Shown here piece after piece: positions 23,201 to 35,200 of a DNA stretch of 64,000 nt (position 1 is the first letter of the stretch; the number at the start of each line of letters is the position of its first letter). The position numbers and the translations under genes are program-made. The notes below the pieces were generated by a model. The model did no database searches. It saw only the letters and a list, made by a program, of their open reading frames with translations, and was not told the DNA's origin. Source of the DNA: Diphasiastrum complanatum (taxonomy: Eukaryota; Streptophyta; Lycopodiopsida; Lycopodiales; Lycopodiaceae); assembly GCA_029204225.1 (NCBI GenBank), contig CM055099.1:46690042-46754041 (forward strand), given 5' to 3'.

Positions 23201-26200
23201 AATCGGATGACCCATCGGAACTGGCCGCCAGTGTAATCCCGAAGTACACACCAGGCGCACAAGTGAGGAATAGAAAAAATGCACTGGAACGAGGAACATG
23301 ATCCCCACCATCAGTAGCAAGCATCGGATCAATATCCACGTGTAGCTGGGAATGAGTATCAAAGCACATATGAGCAATACTGAAGTATATGCAACATCCC
23401 CAAAAACTATCCAAGAGAGGAGAAGGAACTCTCTCAAGGTACTCTGATGGTCTCGAAAAACTAGAACAAAGTGGCAACTCAGCATCGGAGACCAAGCGAT
23501 ATGGAGCAACCTGAAATGACGGGGAATCTGAAGATCACCTGGACAAACAGTAGCTGGAACGGAGGCAATAACCCAAGCCATCAGGATATGCCAAGCCTGA
23601 CAATGAGCAACAATCCAAGGAAGAGATAGAGAGCCACGTGCATAATCATGGAGATATTCGCACCATAGGCGATCAGTAATATGGAAAAACCAGCACCAAT
23701 CAACAGGTCCAAATGGAAACCAAGCTATACGTAATAACCAGGAATGCCATATATCCATAGCATCGGCATGGACTGCAACAACCTATATGTAGAAACACAA
23801 GGAGACTGAAGGATGCCCGTATACTCATCTAAAAAGATCCTAGCATATAAATACCCTAGATAAGTATTAGTGACCATCTTGCAAATATCCTCGGATGGAA
23901 AATGTGTAACAGTAAGGGCCAAAGGCGCATGAATCATGTAAGGAACCGTAAAAATATCATGAGGCGGTTCACAAACCTCAAGCAGAGATCCATGGAGTAA
24001 AGCGAAAGAAGATACAACTTGATCACCAATAGTGAGGGAACCATCAAACGTGGACCCGTGAAGAACCCCATAGAAATCAGCAAGAACATCCACCATAACG
24101 GACTCAAGAGATGGAGATATAGAGACCAATGGAGAAGATACTGCACCAACCACCGAACCAAGAGGGCTATCTGAGGTATGAGCAAAAGCAATACTAGAAA
24201 TACCATCAAGCTATACGGCGGCTTGAATATCAATGAAACTGGAATGACCACTGAATACAATATCTGTGAATCAAGGCATATAGGCACAAGGCACACAACA
24301 ACAACCTGTAAATCCGAACGAGCATCGACCTGAGGAAGAGGACCCACAAATGGTGAAAGTGAAGCAGCAACTGATGTACTCTGAATGGAAAGAAGAGCTG
24401 CATCCTGAGCCTTTGGCAGGCTACGCATAAACTGCTTCCCGGTAACCAACTGATAGTCACCCTGGGAATCAACACCAGCAAGTGAATGATGCTGACCAAC
24501 ATGAGTAAAGGAAATTGTCTGCTGAGAGAGATCCATAGCAACAGTACCAACAAGTGAAGAGAACCACGCTGCACCAAAAATAATGTCATAGTGCTTCAGA
24601 GAAATGATGTAGAAATTTGCCTGACCAGAAAAATCACCAATTTGATAATCCAAGCCCTGAATCATCTGAGAACTGGGAAAAGAATGGGAGCGAGCAACCT
24701 CAACACTGAGAGGTTGGGAAGCAGGAACAGGTGTAGCACGAATCCTGGTGGAAATGTAACTGCTAATAAATGAATGTGTACTGCTTGTATCCACTAAAGC
24801 AATATACTCTCACCCTGCATCTAGAATAATATGATCCACAAATGGAACAACATACGTAGGCATAATAATAGAAGCATCAACTGATAAGTTCTGGCCTAAA
24901 TATGCATCTAGAAGAACCACATACTCATCTAGACAGGTATCAACAAAATCAGCTAGTGAGTATACAATAGGACCATCATGAAATGTATAATTGTATGCCA
25001 TATGGAGATATACTGGAGTAGCCAAAGCATCTGAAACCGTAGACCCATGAATATTATCGAAATAAGGAGCATAGGTGACAACATCTATAGCATGGCGCTC
25101 AGGAACACGAGTAGCATCAAAGTACTCAACAACAATATCAAAGCATGCAACAACATTATCAATAGGATCATAGCATGCTATGTCAGTATCAAGGACCATA
25201 TCAGCCGCAACCTGTATATGTGAATCAGCATCAGTAGGAACCTATATATGTGACTCTGACTCACTATGGGATACAATGACGAGCTCAGGTAGATCAATAA
25301 CTATCTCAAGTAAATCAGGCAACTCGCTCAAACTGTGTGATATAGGATCCTGAAGGTCAGCGAACTATGCAGACGTGTAACGTCGGACAAAAGTAGGTCG
25401 AGGGTCCACAATGCAAGGAATTGGAACTAAAGGGGCAGGTGTAGGGGTGGACATAGCGGGAAAAGATGAAGCAGAAGGACGGGGTCGGGAGAAGTGGGAA
25501 GGAAGGGTGTCAGAGTACTTGTGCTGTAAAGTACTGGCAAGAGACATTGCCTCAACAAGTGTGGGAGGACGGAAGGAAGAAACATCATAACGTAAGGCAC
25601 CAAGAAGCCCAGCAATGTAATGAGAAATAAGCTCAGTGGGCGGTAGATCTGTGAAAAGATAAGAAAGCTCCATAAACTGATTTGTATAAAAAGCAGGTCA
25701 CTGGTCAAAGTGAGACTACGGCATGTATCACATTGGCGGTCGAGCCACTGAGGATCAATCATAGCATGACGGAAGTCACGGCGAAAGGTATTGCCATATA
25801 TGGAGCCCTTCCCGATCAGGATCAGCTCAATAAACTTGCCACCACATGGCGGTGCGTCCATCTAAGTGTTAAGCAGCCAACTGCATCTTCTGAGGATCAG
25901 TCTTAGGGTAGATCTGAAAATATGTGTCAAGCTTAGCAAATGAATTCTCTAATAAGTTCCCGTCAGAGGACCCGGAATAGGTAGCAAGCTGTACCCTATC
26001 ACGAAAGTCTCGAGCAAAGTGTGGCTCAGGAACTGGGGGACATGGAAAGAAACCAGGAGGTGGGTTAGGTGGAATGAACGGTTCACCACTAGGCTGACTA
26101 GTAGAAGAAGATGGAAATCCAAACAGAGGGGGAGTCCCAAATGAAGGAAAAACAGGAGCTTTACCAGGACCATGAGGCTGTAAAGAATCAATCTATGACT

Positions 26201-29200
26201 GCATAGTAGCAAAGCCGGTCATAACGGTATCGAAGCGAAGAACGAGGCCAGAAAGGGGCTCATCCATGCGACGAAACTGATCGGATAAGGTTTCCTGAGT
26301 AGTCTCACTTGGGGTAGGTGAATGTGCCATAATGATAGTGGAAGGAATAGATGAAAACTTGAGAGAGCGGACTCTTGTCGTAAGGCTGTAAAAATGTGCT
26401 GGACAGCCAGGAGGCAAGTGACGAATTGGAATATCAAACGGAGTCGGAATTTCGTGAAATTTGGTTGAGGATGGGCGATGGATTGCCTGCAAACAAGGTG
26501 TGAAAAATGGCTGCAAACGGAGACAAAAACAGACGAAAGTGACAAGTATGAAGCGGCTGGACAGCCTGCAAACAAAAGTGAAGAGATTGCTAAAAATGGA
26601 AGGAGGAACGGACGAAAGAGATGAGGGAATTGGGCGCTGGAGAGCCTGCAAACAAGCTTGAAATGGGTGATGGAGGGTTGGAAATTGGGCGCCGGAAATG
26701 ATCTTCCCAAAAAAAAAAAACAAAAAAAAATTTCCGGCCGCCAAATTTAGTGGAAGTACTTCCGCTAATTATTTGCTAAAGCTCCGCCAAGGAAAATGCT
26801 CTGATGGGAGCTGGTCCTCCTCCAAACTCTGCTGAATGTTGCTGAAGCAAAGAGACGAAAGCTCTCAGCAAAGAGAGAAAAATCAGCAAGGAAAATGGGC
26901 ACCCAATCAGAAAATCAGATCTAAAATTCAGCAATCAGGAAAGTGCTCTGATACCAAGTTACGAATAGAGCCACAGCTGATCTAAAGCTAAACTATGAAA
27001 GCATCACATAAGCAAGACTTAAGCCATGAATGCAGCACATAAGCAAGACTTAACCCTAGAAAGCAGGAAAGAGAGAGATTAAGGAGGCTAAAGAGAGAGA
27101 TCAATATCATCAGCTGAAAAACAAATGACACAGTTTCCCTACTTATAGCCAAGAGGAGCCCTAAAAGGAAGCTTCCGGTGGCTAGGGCCCAACTGGGAGG
27201 GAAAATAGTGCGCCCTCCAAGAAGGCCCCCACTCTCCAGTAATATGTCCAATGGACACGGCGAATGTAATGAGCCGAGTCCATAACTATCCATAGAGTTG
27301 ATAGCCCAAACTATAGCATTAACTTTTACTGAGAACCAGAGCCAAATAGCTACTAAAAATAAGATTTGTTTGTGCCCTATCTACTACACTTCTGGGAGTC
27401 AAAACGCTGGTTTGACCATTGCTCCCCCAAAAAAATTTCAGCCATAAGCTATTTTTCCAAAAAAAAAAAAATTTTCATCACGTTTCATGTTTTGAAACGT
27501 GTTTCGGAGAATCGCGGTTCGCGAAACACGAACCCAGCGAAATGCGTTTCGCTGCAACTATGGCTATAATTGCCTCTTGTTCTACTTCTAGTCCTCCATC
27601 TTTTGGTTTAAGATCCCCTTACCTGTCCTTTCCCGGAGATCTGTGAGAAGCATTTATGTTTCAATTACAAGCCCTGATCGCATTGCCCGCAATCACTGCA
27701 AGACCCCTATTGCTACCACTACTATTTCCTTCCATGAGGTTGATGCTATTGATGATGTTCCCAATTCTACTACATACCTCTAGATTTTTGATGATGACCC
27801 TCTACTTGACTCTCCTCCTAATTTATCCAAATTTGCTACTAAGTACCATGCCCAGCTTGCTTATGCTACTCGGGCTTGTAAGCTGGGTCTAGGTCATATT
27901 TGCCTTTACATCCATGTTACCGGCCATGAGTTCGTCGTTCTAGTTGACATAGGTAAAACTCACTCCTTTATTAGTAGCCATGTTCTTTCCTGGATTTGAG
28001 CCACTCCAGTTGATACCACTTAGCCTCTATATGTTGAGTGTTATGAACAAATTCACAGATTTTGATATCAATGATGCATGAAAGGCAGCAAAAAGCATTC
28101 ACAAAGCATTCTCCAACTAAGAAACTGTATGAATATCAATGGCCACCGGTTGCTCAAGCAGATCTCCAACTAACATCTCCAAAATAGTACAACTCCCTTA
28201 CAAGAAGCCGAAGACTCAAAATGATCAAAGCTATTAAATGAGCAACCTTAGTGGCTATTTATAGTGAACAAAACCTACCTCCCTTCATATAGAATTGGAG
28301 GGAAAGTGAAATTCAAAAATTAGGGCCAAAATTAAAAAACCATGTAAATGGTGTTTCTAGGCCTGTCACATATAATATAACTGCGTGTCCAAAAATACTG
28401 TCAAAAATAGAGAAGGATGGACTATAACATATCTCCATAACACTCCCTCCATCTAAAACATTGCCCTCAATGTGCAGAAATGCATTTATTGACATGACGA
28501 TGTGCTATATAAAGAAGGCTCTAGCTCTATCTCACAATTGGGTGAATAAAGACTATGTTTACCTTCAGCCACACGGCGTTATCAAATAACTACCATAGTC
28601 TAACAGCAGTAGTCATTCTTGTTCTTTTTTTCTATAAGAAACTTGTTCAACATATCTATGAAATCTTTGATTTATTTCCAATACAGTTGCTATCTTCAAA
28701 GAGATTGAAGGGGGGGGGGGAGTTATGGACTTGGCTCATTACATTCGCCGCGTCCATTCTTTTATTGTTATTATGCATAAGCAGGCCTAAGGTCCCTTTT
28801 TATTCATACACTGGCCTTGGGCCCTATTTGGTTATATTTTTAGGACTTGGTCACATTGATTTGGAGTGGGGGTCCTCCTATTGGGAGGGCGCACTATTTT
28901 CCCTCCAAATCCTTTTCCCTCCCTTTCTTTTGAATCCTCCATTTGATTCAGGGAGAGGGTATAAGTAGGGCAGCATTGTATTCCTTTATTGAGTTTAAGA
29001 TGTTGCTCCTCTTTAGCCTCCTTAAGCATTCTCTTCCTGCTTTCTAGCTTAAGTCCTGCTTTCTACCATAGCTAGTGAATCTTAGCTTGTAACTTGGTAT
29101 TAGAGCACTTTCCTGCAGATTGGTGGAGGCTCTCCTTGGCTACTACTCTAGCATTTACATTTCCACCAGGATTCGTGCTACACCTATTTCTGCTACACAG

Positions 29201-32200
29201 TCTCTCAGTGTCAAGGTTGCTCGCTCACATACTTTTATCAGCTCTCAGATGTTACAGGGCTTGGACTATAGCATTGGTGACTTCTCTGGACAGGCAAATT
29301 TTCCTCTGGAGCGCTATGACATTATTCTTGGTGCAGATTGGTTTTCATCCCTTGGTACTGTTGCTGTGGATCTTTCTCAGCAGACATTGTCTTTTACACA
29401 TGCTGGTCGACATCATTTACTTTCTAGTACTGATTCGTAGGGTGACTATCAGCTGGTTACCGGGAAGCAGTTTATGCGTGGCCTGCCAAAGGCTCAGGGT
29501 GCAACTCTTTTTATCATTCAGAGTACATCAGTTGCTGCTCCTCCTGCTCCATCCATGGGTCCTCTTCCTCAGGTGATTTCTGACTTATTGCATCGGTATT
29601 TTGTGGTCTTTTCAGAACCTACGTCTCTGCCACCATTACGAGATGTCACCCACCATATTGATCTTATTCCTGGTGCTACCCCACCCTCTCGTGCTCCATA
29701 TTGTATGTCTAAAGATGAACATGATGAGGTCCAGCTCCAAATTGCTTCCCTTTTACGTCAGGGCCTCATTGTTCCTAGCCATAGTCCTTTTGGTGCTCCG
29801 CTCTCATCCTCCTTGTTGCCAAAAAAGATGGAACCAAATGCCTTTGCATTGACTATCGTGCTTTAAACAAGCTGACTATCCGTAATCAGTATCCTATACC
29901 TCACATGGATGACCTTTTTGATCAGCTTGGCACTTCTTCCATCTTTTCCAAAATTGACCTACATTCTGGATACTACCAAATTAGGATGCATCCTTCTGAT
30001 GAGCATACGACTGCATTTCATACTCATTTGGGTTTGTATGAATTTCGTGTTCTTCCATTTGGTGTTCAGAACGGTCCACCGACATTTCAGAATGCTATGA
30101 ATAATATTTTACGTCCTCTTTTAGGTGTTTGTGTCTTAGTTTATTTTGATGACATTCTTGTTTTTAGTACTTCTTTGTTTGATCATGTAAAACATCTATC
30201 TTCTGTGTTTGAATTACTTATTAAGCATCAACTGTTCGCCAAATTGTCCAAATCTTCTTTTGTCGTGGTTGAAATCGAATTTTTGGGTTTTCTTATTTGT
30301 GGTGGCGTATTCGTCTTGATCCTTGGAAAGTTCAGGCTATTGAGAATTGGCCTGTCCCAACCGATGTTCATTCTGTTCGTATGTTTTTAGGTATGGCAAC
30401 CCATCTTCGTCGTCCTGTTAAGTATTTTGCCATTGTGGCTGCTCCGCTTCATTCGTTACTAAAGAAGTCTCATGCCTTTGTTTGGACTTCTGAGTGTCAA
30501 ACTGCTTTCGATGCTTTACGTCATGCCATTGTTTCTGCTACTGTTATGTGTCTTCCCCAGTTTGATCAGCATTTTATTGTTGAGACTGATGCTAGTGCTA
30601 TTGGTTTAGGCGCTCTTCTCCGTCAGTCCGAGTGTGTTATTGCTTATGAGTCTCGTCGTTTGCGCTCTTATGAGCAATGTTACTCTGTACATGAAAAAGA
30701 GCTACTTGCTGTCATCCATGCTCTTAAGAAATGGCGTCATTATTTGTATCGTGTTCCCTTTGATATTATTACTGATCATCAGTCTCTTCGTTATCTTTTT
30801 TCTCAGCGTGATCTTAGTGATTGTCAATATCGTTGGTTACAATTTTTATAGTCTTTTCATTTTGATATTTTGTATCGTCTAGGCAAGGCAAACATGGCCG
30901 CTGATGCTTTATCTCGTCTTCCTGCATTGTTACATAGTATTGTTGCTTCAGTTCCTTCTTGGTTTGATGATTTACCGGCCGCATATTTGTCTCGTTCTGA
31001 CTTTTCTGATGTTTATCATACTCGTCCCCTTTTGTCCTCTCGAAAGTTCCAGGTTTATACTATTGTTGATGATCGTTTATACCACTATGGTGCTTTATGT
31101 ATTCCCATTTCTCTTTCCATTCGTCCTCAGTTGTTGTCTGATGCTCATGCTTCCCCTATTGGTGGCCATTTTGGTTTTCAAAATTCTTATGCACGTCTTA
31201 AAGACAATTTCTATTGGCCATCCATGAAGTCTGAGCTAGCCCATCTTATTCGTGATTGTCCTTTTTGTGCCCATAATAAATACTCCCGTGCTAAGTCCGC
31301 TGGTTTGCTCCAGAGTTGGTCCATTCCTCATCGCCAGTGGACATATATTTCTATGGACTTTATCCTTGGTCTTCCTCATACCCGCCGTGGTCATGACTCT
31401 TGTATGGTGGTGGTAGATCGGTTCTCGAAACAGGCACACTTTATACCGGTCCGCAGCAGTACTATTACAGCTGAGCAGTGCGCACGTCTTTTTCTATCAG
31501 ATATTTTTCGCCTGCTTGGTATGCCACATACTATCCTATCTGATCGGGATAATAAGTTTACATCTACGTTCTGGACAGAGCTTATGCGTATTTTGGATGT
31601 ACAACTTCTGATGGGTACTGCTTATTATTCTACTGTTGATGGGGAGACTGAGGTCCTTAATCGGATCCTTGAGGATTACCTTCGACATTTTGTTTCTCCT
31701 TCCGAGAAGGATTGGGACTAGCATTTATGTTTGGCAGAGTATAGCTATAATAGCTCTGTTAGTACCAGCACTGGAGTTTCACCTTTCTTATTGGCTCATG
31801 GGTATGCTCCACTTTTGCCAGGGGTGCCTCTTCCTCCTGATGATACACCAGTTACCATTGCTTCTTTTTTATCCGATGCTCGTGAGCTTATTGCTAGGGC
31901 TACTACTCACTTACAGCATGTTCAGCAGCGCTATCAGATTTTTGTTGATCGTCATCGCCGTCATGTTGAGTTTTAGGTTGGTGATGTGGTTTACCTCCGG
32001 TTACGCTTTGCACGTCATTACTTTGTTCAGGGTCACGCTTCTACTGAGAAGCTTGCACCATGCTATTATGGGCCTTACTGTATCTTGGATCGCCTCAGCC
32101 CTGTTACATACCGGTTACAGTTGCCTGATTCTACACGAGCTTGTGATATCTTTCATGTTAGCTTGTTACGAGCTGCCATTGAGGATGATGCTCCTGGCAA

Positions 32201-35200
32201 TCTCACATTTCCTACAGAGCTAGAGCTGTTCCCTTTTTTGCCAACCGCCATCCATCAGGTTCGCCTTTAGTACAGTCGACGTCGTAGGCAGGTTCAGTTT
32301 TTAGTACAGTGGGATGGTCGTCCCCTTGAGGAGGCCACTTGGGAGCCTATTGATGTGTTTTATCATACACCATTATTGGCAGATCAGGCTTGAGCCCTCA
32401 TGGCTTTAGTTCTCTCCTCTACTACAGATGTCATTGTAGATGTTCCCTCTGCTTCATGATTCGGCTAGCTATGACTATTCTTTATTGTCGTATTTGCTTA
32501 GTACTTGCTTTACACAGTTACTTTTGGGGTATCTGTTGTGACGACTTATGTGCTCTCCATCAGTATTTCCATTAGTTCGTGATTTTTCAGTATTTAGCAT
32601 GCTCACATTATTGTTTTAGATAGTCATTATGCTTGCTAGCCGATGGAGGGCTTTGTTTTTCTGCAGGGGAGAGCTATGGACTTGGCTCATTACATTCGCC
32701 AGGTCCATTCTTTTATTCTTATTATGCATAAGCAGGCCTAAGGGCCCTTTTTATTCATATACTAGCCTTGGGCCCTATTTGGCTATATTTTTAGGACTTG
32801 GTCACATTGATTTGGAGTGGGGGTCCTCTTATTGGGAGGGCGCACTATTTTCCCTCCAAATCCTTTTCCCTCCCTTTTTTTTGAATCCTCCATTTGATTC
32901 AGGGAGAGGGAAACCGTGAGGGCAGCATTGTATTCCTTTATTGAGTTTATGATGATTGCTCCTCTTTAGCCTCCTTAAGCATTCTCTTCTTGCTTTCTAG
33001 CTTAAGTCCTGCTTTCTACCATAGCTAGTGAATCTTAGCTTGTAACTGGGGGTGGGGGGGTGTTTGTTGCCGTGCTTGCTAATTGAAGTACCTCGTTAAA
33101 AAAAGTATGACTGCTTTTTGTCCCTCCCAAAGTATCAGCTTAACGACATTATTCTCTTTTCTGAGTATGTGCATGGATTCTAGAACTCAAACCAAGGCTC
33201 CTCAACGTGTGATGTTTTGTCATTGTGTTTGGTCTCTGGACAAACTTGTGAGTCCTGTAGGTGGGGAGGCCCATTACCTCAGACATGGTTGGATAATCAA
33301 CTGAAGCTACAACATTCCATTCTTCAACGCATGCGTGCACTTGGCATGACACCTGGTGATGGCCTCTTTTCCTATTTTCTAATCTTTGTAATCACGTGAA
33401 TTTTGCTGTCTTTTTGAAATGTCAGAATCTAATCATGAATCTAATGATTGTATGTCATTGGCATAAACATAGCAGCAAGGTGCCAGATGTTCTCTAAAAT
33501 GGAGTGTGTAGTGAGAAATTGTCAACCAGCATCTTAGCTCGACACTTACATGCATAAGTACATCCAGATTTTGGCCCCATGTGTGCTGAAAGCCCAGTAC
33601 ATCTACATAAATAAAATTGATAACCAATTTCCTCATCACAGAACTTTAATACAAAAACTAGGTGTATATACTAGGCAGGGTGGTTTTGACCTCTCTAAAT
33701 CACTCAGAAAGCATACCCGGTTTTTGTAGATCCCTAAGACTTTGACTACATATTAAGGACATCTTGGGGCACAGTATGAAGCAACCCATTAATTCAAATA
33801 AGTTTGCACCCTTTATACTGACACTTCCCTTTATCCATCTTGAAAAGCCCCTCTGCATCAAAAGGTTTCTCGCTGGTGAGTTCCTCATTCATGGGATATG
33901 TGAGATAGCCGATCCCAAATACCAGACTGCTAGAAATTGTCAGAGGGATCATTGTATGACACTTCCATATTGAGGCTCCTTGGGACAAAATTTGGGCACG
34001 AGTGCGATTTTAACTTCTTACCAGCCACTTTTTTCTTATTAGCAATGTATATAGCTTATAAAAGATGCATTTTGGGTTTCCTTACCGTTTCCTCTCTTTA
34101 AAGATAAGAAGAGTCTTTTTCTTTATGTTTGCTTTCTCAGTAAGAGGAACACAAATATGTACATTTGATCTTGTCTGGAGGGATCTGAAGAAGAGTAAAA
34201 GTTGTTATTAAGAGGAGTGCTATACTGTCACATTTGAAATTTATGACGAAATACATACAAGTGTGCTGAAAGAGCCTGTTAGCTGATCAAGTTTAAATTT
34301 GAGCAGATCTATGAATGGAGTAAGAAAAAAGCAAACATCAGAAAGCATTATTGGGTATTCAAGATTGAAACTAGTGTGTTCTTGAGGCTTTTTCATTTGC
34401 ATCCTGCCTGTGCAACCCGAGAGGTATATGTTATTATAGTGATGATTTTTGACCTGATACTGAAACTTACAACATTTTCCTCAAACAAAAATCACATTGT
34501 GACACAACATTTTCCTCAATAGAAATTACATTGTGGCATTCAAATCAGAATTACTTTTCATGGTGTCCGCTCATTTTACATACCTATGCTCTGGTGGCTA
34601 AATCCATTCAACATTTGGAATCCTGCTTCCTACGTTATCTACTAGAGGCCAAGATTTATACCATGTTCCTAGTCCTTGGTTGAATTTTGGGCTGTTTGAT
34701 AAAATTAATATGTTTTCATCCCTAGCATAAAATACTGAAAACATCACATATTGTTGAAACTGTTCAACTTCTATTACGAGTTTTTCTCCATTATGTCTGA
34801 ATAGACTGCCATGTGCATTTGAGAATCACATCTGTCATGTCCAATATGGAAAATAATTTAGGTAATGATAGTAGTATAATATAGCTACTTCAAGTTTCCA
34901 AGGTGGAATAGTATCTACAACTGGGGATGTAAAGGAATGGCAAACTATCAAGATATTGGAAAGCCTGAAACTTGATAATGTGCGGGGTGGCCACAACACT
35001 ATGAGCTTGCAAGTTATTAGCTTCTATAGGTTTTTGGTTCATTTGACAATAAGGACATTGAGAATGTACCGTACTCTAGATTTTCAGAACTCACCTATCT
35101 ACTACTATTTCCATCGCCCTATTCCCTGCTCATTTTGGCCCATTTGCTGTCCCAAAACCCCAGCCTTTTTGCCTCTTATCCAGCACCCTCTTGCCTCTTC

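Larger units (their letters stand above)
21712..27287 (-). mobile_element. family A non-autonomous copy 2 with novel internal region
   Basis: Minus strand. 5' LTR 26957-27287, primer site 26945-26956, 3' LTR 21712-22127, and perfect 5-bp duplications ATCCA at 21707-21711 and 27288-27292. Inside, right to left: leader, gag (26330 to about 25345), novel region N1, protease, novel region N2, then chromodomain. Reverse transcriptase, RNase H and the integrase core are absent, so it must use another copy's enzymes. It is nested in a hAT element. Confidence 0.92.
21198..27562. mobile_element. non-autonomous hAT element split by a gypsy insertion
   Basis: Left end CAGAGTTGCA at 21198-21207; right end, read inward on the other strand, CATAGTTGCA (27553-27562). 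Flanks are GCTGTAAT (21190-21197) and GCTATAAT (27563-27570), an 8-bp hAT duplication with one transition. Removing the gypsy copy 21712-27287 and one ATCCA leaves about 785 bp. Both ends carry AAACG/CGTTT words. The left half also contains the shared GGGTATCGGATGA block and a C/G-run module (21523-21600). No transposase is encoded. Confidence 0.85.
28721..33047 (+). mobile_element. family A copy 4, gag deleted, two LTRs
   Basis: 5' LTR 28721-29094, primer site TGGTATTAGAGC (one mismatch) 29095-29106, pol, polypurine tract GCAGGGGAG, 3' LTR 32672-33047, and perfect GGGGG duplications (28716-28720, 33048-33052), although the left one lies in a G-run. The leader jumps into mid-protease, so gag and the protease active site are gone. 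The element lies in the NAGLU intron, on the gene strand, ending 213 bp before exon D. Confidence 0.92.

Noticed and set aside
23054-24153. Reading N2 as decayed reverse transcriptase or integrase
   Set aside because: No YFDD, ETDAS, HHCC or DDE motif in any frame, while the flanking protease and chromodomain remain easy to read.
28037-28444. Family B LTR limits extended to AGTGTTATG...CATAACACT
   Set aside because: The 9-bp inverted ends occur only in this copy; the copies at 47299 and 57256 do not share the outer AGTG, so it is probably flanking sequence.
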